Assembly (NCBI GenBank): GCA_002323245.1
Contig: DCPU01000007.1
Location: 1-45,448 of the forward strand
DNA length: 45,448 bases
Source of the DNA: Mariprofundus sp. UBA1536
GTDB taxonomy: Bacteria; Pseudomonadota; Zetaproteobacteria; Mariprofundales; Mariprofundaceae
Direction of reading: 5' to 3'
Shown piece by piece: positions 17,627 to 26,050 of the stretch. Numbering within the stretch: position 1 is the first letter of the stretch; each line of letters starts with the position of its first letter. The notes beneath the pieces are model-generated. The model worked only from the letters and a program-made list of their open reading frames with translations. It did no database searches and was not told the origin of the DNA. The translations under genes and the position numbers were made by a program.

Positions 17627-19051
17627 TTAATCAGCAGCGCGTAGCGGCGTGTTGGTGCCGGCTTTCACTGCGCCGATAGTTTTAATTGTGTTAAACAACA
17701 TGATGCTCAAGCCTAGGAATACTAGGAAACCACCAAGTGCACGCAATGCGTAGAAAGGATGCATAGCTGCTACAGAGTCTGCAAAGGTATAAACCAAGTT
17801 GCCGTACTCATCAAATGCGCGCCACATCAAACCTTGTAATACACCTGAACCCCACATCGCAGTGATATAGAAAACAGCACCTGTAAGGTGAATCCAGAAA
17901 TGCAGGTTAACCAATTTCTCAGATGCCATTTCAGTGTTCCACATACGTGTAATCATGTGATACATCGCGCCGATTGCGATCATCGCATTCCAACCCAAAG
18001 CACCAGAGTGAACGTGACCAACAGTCCAGTCAGTGTAATGAGAAAGTGCATTCACAGATTTAGTACCCATCAACGGACCTTCAAATGTTGACATGCCGTA
18101 GAAAGCCAAGGCCACAACCATGAATCGCATTACTGGGTCAGTACGTAGTTTATCCCAAGCACCAGACATGGTCATCATACCGTTAATCATACCACCCCAA
18201 GATGGGAAGATAAGAGCAACAGACATACCAGCACCCAAAGAAAGGGTCCAGTCAGGAATTGCTGTATAGTGAAGATGATGTGCGCCAACCCATACATACA
18301 AGAATGTAAGTGACCAGAAATGCAACACTGACAAACGGTAAGAATAGATAGGACGGTTTGCATGCTTCGGTACGAAATAATACATCACACCAATGAAACC
18401 AGCTGTTAGGAAGAAGCCTACAGCGTTGTGACCCCACCACCATTGTGTCATCGCATCATGAATACCTGCATATGCAGAGTATGAGAAAGACATATCTACA
18501 GGAATGCAAAGTCCGTTGAATACGAAAATGTAAGTCACCATGAACAACATAGTCATAAAGAACCACAAGCCCACATAAATATGAGACATTTTACGACGAG
18601 CAACAGTACCCAAGAAAGTGATGGTCAAGCAAACCCAAGAAAGCGCCAAGATGATATCAATCCACCATTCAGCTTCGTGATACTCTTTTGCTTGAGTCAT
18701 ACCCAATGGCAAAGTTACTACCACTGCAAGACAACCAATCAACCAAAGTGCTACACCAGTCCATGCCACTTTTTCAAACGCGATGCGCGCATGCGTTGTG
18801 TGTTGCACCATGTATAAACCAGCTCCGTATAATAGGAAGCCACCAAATCCAAAAATTACGACGTTTGTATGTACCGGGCGAAGACGACCAAAGCTGATTT
18901 CAGCAATGTCCATATTCAACCATGGGAATGCCAACTCGGAGGCAACAAATGTACCAACTAGTGTTCCAAGCACACCCATAACAATGCCAGTAATGACACA
19001 AAACTTAACAATATCGTAGTTATACTGATCTTTTTCAGCTACTGAACTCAC
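17627..19051 (-). CDS. ccoN: cbb3-type cytochrome c oxidase subunit I (CcoN)
   Basis: Catalytic 12-helix subunit with heme b, heme b3 and CuB; reduces O2 to water at low oxygen. Visible landmarks: RPVHTNVVIFGFGG (heme ligand), WWWGHNAVGFFLTAGF (CuB His and helix), AHHLHYTAIPDW (paired CuB His) and VGHVHSGALGWN (heme ligands). 474 aa is normal. The start is GTG 19051, overlapping the stop of the 65-aa upstream ORF by 4 nt (GTGA), with a G-rich site before it. Confidence 0.97.
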   Translation of the reverse strand: MSSVAEKDQYNYDIVKFCVITGIVMGVLGTLVGTFVASELAFPWLNMDIAEISFGRLRPVHTNVVIFGFGGFLLYGAGLYMVQHTTHARIAFEKVAWTGVALWLIGCLAVVVTLPLGMTQAKEYHEAEWWIDIILALSWVCLTITFLGTVARRKMSHIYVGLWFFMTMLFMVTYIFVFNGLCIPVDMSFSYSAYAGIHDAMTQWWWGHNAVGFFLTAGFIGVMYYFVPKHANRPIYSYRLSVLHFWSLTFLYVWVGAHHLHYTAIPDWTLSLGAGMSVALIFPSWGGMINGMMTMSGAWDKLRTDPVMRFMVVALAFYGMSTFEGPLMGTKSVNALSHYTDWTVGHVHSGALGWNAMIAIGAMYHMITRMWNTEMASEKLVNLHFWIHLTGAVFYITAMWGSGVLQGLMWRAFDEYGNLVYTFADSVAAMHPFYALRALGGFLVFLGLSIMLFNTIKTIGAVKAGTNTPLRAAD

Positions 19052-19245
19052 GAGTTTGCCCCCCCATTTTTTTCTTCTTTTGCTTTTCGTTCTTCTTCTG
19101 CTTTCTTCACGGCCACTCTAATAGCGTAGATAACCATGCTTAATGAAAACAACACAGTGAAAACTGACCAGAAAACTACTGGATCATTAAACACCCATGC
19201 GTCTGCATTGAACATAACATGGCCAGCTTGTTCAACTTCCTTCAT
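19048..19245 (-). CDS. Small membrane protein heading the ccoNOQP operon
   Basis: 65 aa, one TM helix (VVFWSVFTVLFSLSMVIYAI), then a long charged helix (RVAVKKAEEERKAKEEKNGG). AAGGAGTG precedes the start. The end overlaps the GTG start of ccoN by 4 nt, so it is translationally coupled to the catalytic subunit. It is not CcoQ, which is present further on. It may be an accessory subunit or assembly factor of the oxidase (inference from position only). Confidence 0.75.
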   Translation of the reverse strand: MKEVEQAGHVMFNADAWVFNDPVVFWSVFTVLFSLSMVIYAIRVAVKKAEEERKAKEEKNGGANS

Positions 19246-19287
19246 TACACACTCCTTTTTTGAATATTTGTTTGTTCAATGTAAACA

Positions 19288-19365
19288 TTAACCTACGAGC
19301 AACGTGATTATGCTTACGATCGCAACAAACGTGAAATAATAAACAAAACCCAAAATAAAAGGCAT
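19288..19365 (-). CDS. 25-residue hydrophobic peptide at head of cbb3 operon
   Basis: Very short ORF: ATG 19365, stop TAA 19288-19290. A near-perfect Shine-Dalgarno AGGAGGG lies 5 bases upstream. The product starts MPFILGFVYYFTFVAIVSII and is almost entirely one membrane helix. It is the first ORF of the cco operon, 42 bases before the 65-aa ORF. In other bacteria cbb3 and bd oxidases carry small one-helix subunits (CcoM, CydX), so a comparable role is plausible but not shown. Confidence 0.6.
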   Translation of the reverse strand: MPFILGFVYYFTFVAIVSIITLLVG

Positions 19366-19522
19366 ATTATCCCTCCTCTTTCTCCAGTTGAGAAATTTAT
19401 TTTGCGGAACATTAAGTTTATTAAATTATTTTAACAAGGAATATTTTCCCTATTACAGATATGGTTTTACATTTGGACAACTTGCTTTTCCATATATATG
19501 TTTCCGACTTCCAAAAATTTTC

Positions 19523-19557
19523 TTCTGGATTAAACATTAACAAAGTTTAATCCAGAA
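19523..19557. promoter_or_regulatory. Perfect inverted repeat in the ccoG leader
   Basis: Arms of 13 bp (TTCTGGATTAAAC and its exact complement GTTTAATCCAGAA) around a 9-base loop ATTAACAAA. It ends 3 bases before the ccoG ribosome site AAGGAG. There is no T-run, so it is not a terminator. It could be an operator for a dimeric regulator or an mRNA hairpin affecting ccoG translation. It does not match the FNR/ANR box (TTGAT-N4-ATCAA), and I saw no such box in this divergent region. Confidence 0.7.
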
Positions 19558-19577
19558 TTTAAGGAGCATTACTGGTC

Positions 19578-20996
19578 ATGGCTGAAGAAAAAAAACATTC
19601 CGATTATCTGATTGAACACGAAGATTATGCCAATTGGCAAATCAATCTTGGTGACAAAACTGTTCACGCTCGCCGAGCTCCTGGCCGGTTCCGCAACATT
19701 AAGTGGATTATTAACAGCATCTTTCTACTGCCCTTCTTCCTACTCCCTTATTTTACATGGGACGAACGCCAAGCCATTTTCTTTGATATCCCAGAACGAA
19801 AGTTTTATCTATTTAATATAGTCGTATGGCCGCAAGATTTTATCATCTTGGCCCTTTTGATGTTATTTGCTTTTATCCTCTTATTTGCCATGACCGCCAT
19901 TGCCGGTCGGATTTTTTGCGGCTTTGTTTGCCCGCAAACCCTTTGGACAGATTTATTAACCCTTGTAGAAGGCTGGACTGAGGGAAAAGCCAAACAACGC
20001 ATCAAACTGGATGCTGCACCATGGAACTTTGAAAAGATTCGCAAAAAAGGCTTAAAGCATTTGATGTGGATTGTTATTTGTGGCGCCACCAGCATTACAT
20101 TTTTAGGCTACTTTTCTGGCATTTATGATGCTTGGACTGGCTTTTTCACATTCAACTACAATGTGTATGAATGGGCATCGTTTATCTTTGTATTCGCACT
20201 ATTCTATGTGAACACGGGCTTCCTTCGCGAACAAGTCTGCCAATGGATGTGCCCTTACTCACGCATTCAAGCTGTAATGACCGATAAAGACACAATCACC
20301 ACCACATACGACTATCATCGCGGCGAGAATCGCGGTCGATTGGTGAAAGGTCAAATTGCCGAAGGAAATGGTGATTGTATTGATTGTAATATGTGCGTCA
20401 CTGTTTGCCCAACGGGCGTAGACATTCGTGAGGGCAATCAAATCGGTTGCATCAACTGCGGTCTTTGTGCCGATGCTTGTGATGACATTATGGAGCGCGT
20501 TAACCGACCTAAAGGTTTGGTTCGTTTCATGTCATACAATGAAGTGGAAAACAATACGACCACGCACAATCGTTTTATGCGTCCTCGCCCTCTGTTTTAC
20601 ATGGCGGTTACTACCATTACTTTCATCTCTATCGCATACTTGTTGCTATTCATTTCACCAATTGAAATGAATGTAAACCATGAACGCAGCCCAACATTCA
20701 CCTTAATGTCTGATCGCAGCATTCAAAATGTGTATCATATGATTGTACTCAACAAAACTGAAAGTGCTGCTGACTTCATGTTAACCACAAAAGGACTCGA
20801 TGGCGCGATGACCAACTTTGATGACAAGCCAATCCACTTACTGAGTGGGGAAGCGAAGAAGGTTGATTTGCGTATTAAAGTTCCGCGTAAAAACCTGAAG
20901 TCTGCGAGTCAGGATGTAACCATCACCTTGACTTCGACTGAAAACCCAGAAATCACCACCAAATATAAATCTGCATTTTTTGGACCAGGGAACTAA
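19578..20996 (+). CDS. ccoG: cbb3 oxidase assembly protein CcoG (FixG, ferredoxin-type)
   Basis: 472 aa membrane iron-sulfur protein needed for cbb3 maturation, thought to reduce Cu(II) for CuB loading. Seen: several TM segments, CGFVCPQTLW and CQWMCPYSRIQ (conserved Cys-Pro sites), then two ferredoxin-type 4Fe-4S motifs CIDCNMCVTVCPTGVD and CINCGLCADACDDIM, and a C-terminal periplasmic Ig-like domain. The start has AAGGAG at 19561. First gene of the plus-strand maturation operon, divergent from ccoNOQP. Confidence 0.97.
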   Translation: MAEEKKHSDYLIEHEDYANWQINLGDKTVHARRAPGRFRNIKWIINSIFLLPFFLLPYFTWDERQAIFFDIPERKFYLFNIVVWPQDFIILALLMLFAFILLFAMTAIAGRIFCGFVCPQTLWTDLLTLVEGWTEGKAKQRIKLDAAPWNFEKIRKKGLKHLMWIVICGATSITFLGYFSGIYDAWTGFFTFNYNVYEWASFIFVFALFYVNTGFLREQVCQWMCPYSRIQAVMTDKDTITTTYDYHRGENRGRLVKGQIAEGNGDCIDCNMCVTVCPTGVDIREGNQIGCINCGLCADACDDIMERVNRPKGLVRFMSYNEVENNTTTHNRFMRPRPLFYMAVTTITFISIAYLLLFISPIEMNVNHERSPTFTLMSDRSIQNVYHMIVLNKTESAADFMLTTKGLDGAMTNFDDKPIHLLSGEAKKVDLRIKVPRKNLKSASQDVTITLTSTENPEITTKYKSAFFGPGN

Positions 20997-20998
20997 GC

Positions 20999-21556
20999 AT
21001 GACAACTGACACAAAAAATTCAGCATTTAAAAGCATGTGGGTATGGGCAGCTTTTGGCCTTATGGCCTTAGTTTTCTTTGTGAATTACCTCTTCTTTTCT
21101 GTTGCCGTTGGCACCAGCCCGGGTTTGGTCAATGAAGAGTATTATAAGTATGGACTGCAGCAGAATAAAATCGACAAACAATTACGCACCCAATCTGCGC
21201 GGGGCTGGCAGGTTAGTTTGGATGTTGCTCAAGCATGGCAAGCTGGCGAAAACAACGTCATCGCAGTTACCGTACTAGACAAAGACAACAACCCACTGAC
21301 AGGTGGCTTAGCAGAAGTGACGGCATATCGCCCAAGTGATGCCAAAGCAGATATCATATTGCAGCTCGAGGAAAAAAGTGCTGGTGTATATCAAACACCA
21401 ATCACCTTACCGATGAAAGGCGTATGGGACTTGAATGTGCTTTTCACCTTAGGTGAAAATAAACACATGCTAAATCAACGCGTTTCAATTACTGGTGACA
21501 GTGTTGATGAACCAAGCACTCTGGAGAAAATTGTTAATTTTATTGTGCCCCGATAA
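20999..21556 (+). CDS. ccoH: cbb3 assembly protein FixH/CcoH
   Basis: 185 aa: an N-terminal TM helix (WVWAAFGLMALVFFVNYLFF), the family block SPGLVNEEYYKYGLQQNK, then a periplasmic beta-domain (GGLAEVTAYRPSDA, KGVWDLNVLF). It starts 2 bases after the ccoG stop. FixH is required for stable assembly of cbb3; its exact role is not settled. Confidence 0.9.
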   Translation: MTTDTKNSAFKSMWVWAAFGLMALVFFVNYLFFSVAVGTSPGLVNEEYYKYGLQQNKIDKQLRTQSARGWQVSLDVAQAWQAGENNVIAVTVLDKDNNPLTGGLAEVTAYRPSDAKADIILQLEEKSAGVYQTPITLPMKGVWDLNVLFTLGENKHMLNQRVSITGDSVDEPSTLEKIVNFIVPR

Positions 21557-21568
21557 AGTCTTGTGCTT

Positions 21569-24040
21569 ATGAAGAATACTGCACCAACCCATTGCTTCCA
21601 CTGTGGCTTAGACTTACCAAAAGCCGGCACTATCACTGCTAAAATCGCCAATGATGACAAGTTTTTTTGCTGCAATGGTTGCGCGCAGGTATGTGCCATC
21701 ATTCATAACTCGGGGCTTGACTCTTTTTATAAACACGCACCCGAAACAAGGAGCTGGCAAACACCAGAACAAGCACCTGAAGATACCAAGGTGTTTGACA
21801 ACATTGCCCTTCAGGCCAATTTTGTACGCCAGCGGCCTGATGGCACCCTGCAAGCTGATTTACTTATCGAGGGCATTCACTGCCCTGCTTGTGTATGGCT
21901 AATTGAACATACACTGCGGCAGACTAAAGGCGTGACATATGCCGAAGTAAGCTACACACGACATAGGCTCCGCATGCGATGGGACCCTGAAAAAGCCTTA
22001 TTATCAGATACTATCTACGCAATCGGAAATATCGGCTATAAAGCTACCCCATATGAAGAAGATTTAGAGCAAAAAGCCAATAAAGAACGTCGCCAAGAAT
22101 TGATGTTCCGCATGGCTTTTGCGGGCTTTGTCTTTGCCAATGTGATGACAGCAGCGGTTTGCTTATATGGCGGCGACTTTTTTGGCATTGAAGCCAAATG
22201 GCGCGCCGTATTTCAATGGTACTCTATGGTGCTCACATTTGCGGGCATTATTTATTCAGGACGCAACTTTTTCACTTCTGCTTGGCAGACTATCAAAACA
22301 CTACGTCTCAACATGGATGTGCCGATTAGTATAGGTATCACAGCCAGCTTTTTATGGTCTTCTACCATCACGATTTTTCCCCATTTCTCTGCCGAAGGGC
22401 ACGTATATTTTGATTCCATCACCATGTTTGTTTTTCTTATTTTGGCTGGTCGCTTCTTGGAATCGTCGGCCAGAGAAACTGCAGGCTCCACTACACGGCA
22501 CTTGTTAGCACTGCTGCCAAGATCCACCCGTAAAATAGAAGCCAATGGTGACATCACACTTGTTCCCTTATCTACCATTCAACAAGGGGATAAGCTGCTC
22601 ATCAAACCTGGAGACCGCGTCCCTGTTGATGGACAAGTGATTGCAGGTCATTCCGAAGTGGATGAGGCTATTATTTCTGGTGAATCTCGCCCTGTTGTAA
22701 AATTCGACGGCAGCAAAGTGATTGGCGGCACTCTTAACGTTTCTGGCCAACTTGAAATCATCGCCACCCATATCGGCCATGATTCAGTACTCTCACAAAT
22801 TGTTGAAATGGTGGACCAAGCCCAAGCTTCAAAAGTGAACATTCAAAATCTTGCCGATCGCATTGTTCCTTGGTTTGTCACTGTGGTCATCCTGCTTTCC
22901 ATCGCCACATTTTTATTCTGGTATCAAGACGCTGGTTTTGCCTTTGCAATCACCACAGCTATCACAGTACTTATTATTACTTGCCCGTGCGCATTGGGGC
23001 TAGCCACACCCATGGCTATAGCTATCGGCGCTGGCTTGGGAGGAAAACTCGGCATTTTGATTCGTCGGGGTTCTGCCTTAGAAGAAGCCACCATGATTAA
23101 TCATATGGTGTTTGATAAAACTGGCACTATCACTTTAGGACAAATGAATTTACTGCGCCAGGAAGCTTGTGTTGCTGAGGCCGATGAAATTTTCAGCTAT
23201 GCCCGCAGCCTTGAACGCGCCTCTGAGCATCCTTTGGCACAAGCCATAGAACTAGCACTTGTTGCCTACCCTGTCGATGAGTCGCTAAAGAATTTCAATA
23301 ATGTAGCTGGTTTTGGCGTTGAAGCTGAGTTTTCAGAAAAAACCATTCGTATTGGCTCTATTGGCTGGCTTGAACAACACAAAATCACCGCATCACCAAG
23401 CATACTTCAACAGTGGGAAAGCGCTGAGAGTGCTGGTGCTACCGTTGTTGTTTTGTTTGATAATACGCAAGTATTGGCATGGTTTGCCTTGGGTGATGAG
23501 CTTCGAAGTGAAGCCAACGACGTATTACAAACCTTGCAAGCACGTGGGGTAGGCTTAAGCCTGATTACTGGCGACAGACAAGGCGCAGCAACTGCCATGT
23601 GTAATCAGCTGCAGCCCTTAGACCCCCCCATCAATGTGATTGCAGAAGTGCTCCCCGGTGATAAAGCCAGTAAAGTCAAAGCATTGCAGAGCCAAGGCTT
23701 ATGTGTCGGCATGGTTGGCGATGGTGTCAATGATGCCCCTGCCCTCACCCAAGCCAATGTTGGCATTGCCATGGGCCAAGCCACGGACATTTCTGCACAA
23801 GCAGCTGATATTGTACTTTTGGGTGGCTTAGACCGACTTCCCGTTGCTTTAGAACTATCCCGCCAAACCATGCGCACCATCCGGCAAAACCTAGGCCTTT
23901 CCATTGGCTACAACATCTTGGTTGTACCCTTAGCTATTGCTGGCATGGTTCACCCATTGCTCGCAGCCATTCTAATGCCTGCATCCTCACTGCTAGTGAT
24001 TGGCAATGCTTTACTCATCCATAAACGTGTCAAAGGATAA
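21569..24040 (+). CDS. ccoI: Copper-translocating P-type ATPase CcoI/FixI
   Basis: P1B-type ATPase that supplies copper for the CuB site of the oxidase. Seen: an N-terminal Cys-rich metal-binding segment (CFHCGLDL, FFCCNGCAQVC) typical of CcoI, a heavy-metal-associated domain (IEGIHCPACVWLIEHTL), TM helices, actuator SGES, the CPC metal site in TCPCALGLATP, phosphorylation site DKTGT, HPLAQA, and MVGDGVNDAPAL. I chose ATG 21569 (823 aa) over GTG 21563 because family members begin this way. Neither start has a clear ribosome site. Confidence 0.95.
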   Translation: MKNTAPTHCFHCGLDLPKAGTITAKIANDDKFFCCNGCAQVCAIIHNSGLDSFYKHAPETRSWQTPEQAPEDTKVFDNIALQANFVRQRPDGTLQADLLIEGIHCPACVWLIEHTLRQTKGVTYAEVSYTRHRLRMRWDPEKALLSDTIYAIGNIGYKATPYEEDLEQKANKERRQELMFRMAFAGFVFANVMTAAVCLYGGDFFGIEAKWRAVFQWYSMVLTFAGIIYSGRNFFTSAWQTIKTLRLNMDVPISIGITASFLWSSTITIFPHFSAEGHVYFDSITMFVFLILAGRFLESSARETAGSTTRHLLALLPRSTRKIEANGDITLVPLSTIQQGDKLLIKPGDRVPVDGQVIAGHSEVDEAIISGESRPVVKFDGSKVIGGTLNVSGQLEIIATHIGHDSVLSQIVEMVDQAQASKVNIQNLADRIVPWFVTVVILLSIATFLFWYQDAGFAFAITTAITVLIITCPCALGLATPMAIAIGAGLGGKLGILIRRGSALEEATMINHMVFDKTGTITLGQMNLLRQEACVAEADEIFSYARSLERASEHPLAQAIELALVAYPVDESLKNFNNVAGFGVEAEFSEKTIRIGSIGWLEQHKITASPSILQQWESAESAGATVVVLFDNTQVLAWFALGDELRSEANDVLQTLQARGVGLSLITGDRQGAATAMCNQLQPLDPPINVIAEVLPGDKASKVKALQSQGLCVGMVGDGVNDAPALTQANVGIAMGQATDISAQAADIVLLGGLDRLPVALELSRQTMRTIRQNLGLSIGYNILVVPLAIAGMVHPLLAAILMPASSLLVIGNALLIHKRVKG

Positions 24041-24043
24041 ATC

Positions 24044-24253
24044 ATGGATATTATTTTAATGCTTATACCCGCTGCCCTTGTCTTTAGTGTGGGCGCACTG
24101 CTTGTTTTTCGTTGGTCGGTAAACTCGGACCAATATGATGACATGGAAGGCGAGGCTTATCGCATCTTGATGGACGATGAAGATATGATTCCAAAGCCAA
24201 AAGGCCCAAAACAAACTGAAGCAAGCGCTACTGAAAACAAGGATAGCGTTTAG
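24044..24253 (+). CDS. ccoS: cbb3 oxidase maturation protein CcoS
   Basis: 69 aa: one TM helix (IILMLIPAALVFSVGALLVFRWSV), then the typical QYDDMEGEAYRILMDDED acidic block. It starts 3 bases after ccoI, as in other cbb3 maturation operons. CcoS is needed for cofactor insertion into the oxidase. Confidence 0.93.
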   Translation: MDIILMLIPAALVFSVGALLVFRWSVNSDQYDDMEGEAYRILMDDEDMIPKPKGPKQTEASATENKDSV

Positions 24254-24255
24254 GA

Positions 24256-24888
24256 ATGGGAAAAATTTCCCTGATTATTATCCTAATCGTTGCCTCAGCG
24301 ACTTTTTATTTTACCAGCCAGTCGTTTAAAGTTGGCAACTCGTCGCAAAACAGCACCCGAATTGATGAAGCTGGTCATTTGCATGTGATGGGGCTGATTC
24401 TGGGCGAAAGCACCGTTCGTGATGCTGAATTGGCTTTCCGCAGTAGAGCAGATGCTGCCATTTTTATGTATCCCATCGAAAATGCGACTGGCGAAGAGAA
24501 ATTTCGTTTGGAACTAGAAGCCTATTTCCCCTCTATCGCCGATCACAGTAAAGTGATGTTGACGCTGGATGTGGATAACGCAACCATGGAAGCCATTCGC
24601 AAAAGAGCCACTTCACCCCGCATGTACCCCAATGGTGTAGCCCGATTAAATCTGGGCGATGATGATGTCATTGCAGTGCAACAATTTAAAATTAAAAAAT
24701 TAGTCTTAATGCCAAGCGTTGCCTTAGACCTTAAAATACTAGAAGGTCAGTTTGGTAAAGCTGTGTTAGAAAAACAGGTCAACACGGATACAGCAATCTA
24801 CGCTTTCCCTAAAATTGGGTTAAAAGCCACAATCAATAACGATGAGAAAGATAAACTGGTATTTACCAACCCAACACCGCCCCTGTAA
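24256..24888 (+). CDS. Membrane-anchored protein of unknown function, paralogue A
   Basis: 210 aa. It starts 2 bases after ccoS, so it belongs to the maturation operon. N-terminal hydrophobic anchor (ISLIIILIVASATFYFT), the rest probably periplasmic. Its body aligns by eye with the 226-aa protein at 25368: a stretch predicting an SxxDAELAF helix, 'AAIFMYP', 'RLELEAYFPSI', 'MLTLDVDNATMEAIRK', 'YPNGVARLNLG' and 'FGKAVLEKQ' in the same order. No family recognised. No cysteines or His clusters suggest metal binding. An accessory role in cbb3 assembly is inferred from position. Confidence 0.7.
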   Translation: MGKISLIIILIVASATFYFTSQSFKVGNSSQNSTRIDEAGHLHVMGLILGESTVRDAELAFRSRADAAIFMYPIENATGEEKFRLELEAYFPSIADHSKVMLTLDVDNATMEAIRKRATSPRMYPNGVARLNLGDDDVIAVQQFKIKKLVLMPSVALDLKILEGQFGKAVLEKQVNTDTAIYAFPKIGLKATINNDEKDKLVFTNPTPPL

Positions 24889-24911
24889 CAAACAATAAAA
24901 TGCACAAATAA

Positions 24912-24937
24912 AAAGGCAGCCAATGGCTGCCTTTTTT
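24912..24937. terminator. Bidirectional terminator after paralogue A
   Basis: Perfect 7-bp GC-rich stem GGCAGCC / GGCTGCC with a 3-nt loop, extended by A-T pairs (AAAA on the left, TTTTTT on the right). It serves the plus-strand maturation operon and the converging DUF2892 gene. Confidence 0.9.
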
Positions 24938-24962
24938 CAATCTTAAGCGTTTATCGCCAGAA

Positions 24963-25166
24963 TCAATGACCGCGTGGATCAGGTCCTTCAACAGTATTTT
25001 TACCCAATGCTGAGTAAATAGGGCAGAAGCTAAATGCGCCAGTAAACAACAATACGGCACCAATCACGATTAAAACTCCACTACCACCAAACCAACCCGC
25101 GAGTAGCAACGACATACCAATTACAACACGCAGTGTACGATCAACTGTTCCTACATTTTCTTTCAT
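24963..25166 (-). CDS. DUF2892 (YgaP-type) small membrane protein
   Basis: 67 aa from ATG 25166, with GAGGAGGAG just upstream. It starts MKENVGTVDRTLRVVIG, the standard DUF2892 opening, followed by two hydrophobic segments and the conserved FCPIYSALG Cys-Pro site. The family is sometimes fused to rhodanese domains and linked to sulfur chemistry; its function is unproven. It sits alone on the minus strand between the two paralogous genes. Confidence 0.88.
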   Translation of the reverse strand: MKENVGTVDRTLRVVIGMSLLLAGWFGGSGVLIVIGAVLLFTGAFSFCPIYSALGKNTVEGPDPRGH

Positions 25167-25367
25167 TCGAATCTCCTCCTCAATTTTGATACCCAAAAGC
25201 AAGCAAATGCTCAAATATCCATGCTTATAATGAGCGTAATATACCTAAATTTTTTTTAATGCCAACATTCGTTTTCTAGTCTTAGCCCATTTTCTATCTT
25301 TACTTGCGACCTGCATTTCCAATGGCACCATAGCGAGCAATTCATTTTCAGCGCACAAGGGGTAACA

Positions 25368-26048
25368 ATGATAGCAACATGGTCGTATCGACTGGTTTTA
25401 GCACTCATCCTTGCACTCGTATTTTATTATATTTATCCCAACAGCGATCCAAACCCACGCCCCAGTTGGTGGAATATCGAAATTCAAAATTCACAAGTTT
25501 CTGTCTTAAATCTTAATATGCATCAGAGCACACTTGATGATGTGTCGAAGCAACTGCAAGTGAAAGCCGATGTCGCTATGTTTACCAAACGAACACGCAA
25601 AGACGAAGCACCTGCAGCGCTGCATTTGGAAGCTTATCTAGAAGACTTGTATGATGAGGGCGACCGCGTCATTTTTGGTTTGGATGCCAGCGATGAATTG
25701 CTCGCGCTCATCAAGAAAGAAGCCTTTGAACCCCAACTTTTCCCCAATGATGTCATTCGCATTGGCATTTCACCCTCTTTATCCGAAACCATGGGGCATT
25801 TAACCATTCGCAGCATCACTGTCATTGCTGGATGGCAAGTTGTATTTGAAGAATTTAAAGAAAAATTTGGTGAGCCCGCACAATTCTTAAATGATGGCCA
25901 AGGCAATGCCCACTTCCTCTACCCCGCCATGGGTTTGGATTTTATTCAACCTGCCGATGGCCTGCAAATCTTACAATTTGTGGCTCCTGATAAATTCGAA
26001 GAAACGCTCCTCAGGCCACTTCTAGAAATACAAAAACAAGGTCATTAA
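25368..26048 (+). CDS. Membrane-anchored protein of unknown function, paralogue B
   Basis: 226 aa, GGGG before ATG 25368. One N-terminal TM (LVLALILALVFYYIY), then a periplasmic domain related to the protein at 24256: 'STLDDVSKQL', 'ADVAMFTK', 'LHLEAYLEDL', 'VIFGLDASDELLALIKK', 'FPNDVIRIGI', 'EKFGEP' and 'FLYPAMGLDFI' occur in the same order. It ends 2 bases before the SafE-like gene, so the two are probably co-transcribed. Function not recognised; linkage to the cbb3 maturation genes is the only clue. Confidence 0.7.
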   Translation: MIATWSYRLVLALILALVFYYIYPNSDPNPRPSWWNIEIQNSQVSVLNLNMHQSTLDDVSKQLQVKADVAMFTKRTRKDEAPAALHLEAYLEDLYDEGDRVIFGLDASDELLALIKKEAFEPQLFPNDVIRIGISPSLSETMGHLTIRSITVIAGWQVVFEEFKEKFGEPAQFLNDGQGNAHFLYPAMGLDFIQPADGLQILQFVAPDKFEETLLRPLLEIQKQGH

Positions 26049-26050
26049 TC

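Noticed and set aside
19385..19577. FNR/ANR box in the divergent cbb3 control region
   Set aside because: I scanned for TTGAT-N4-ATCAA and close variants and found none; only the 13-bp palindrome stands out.
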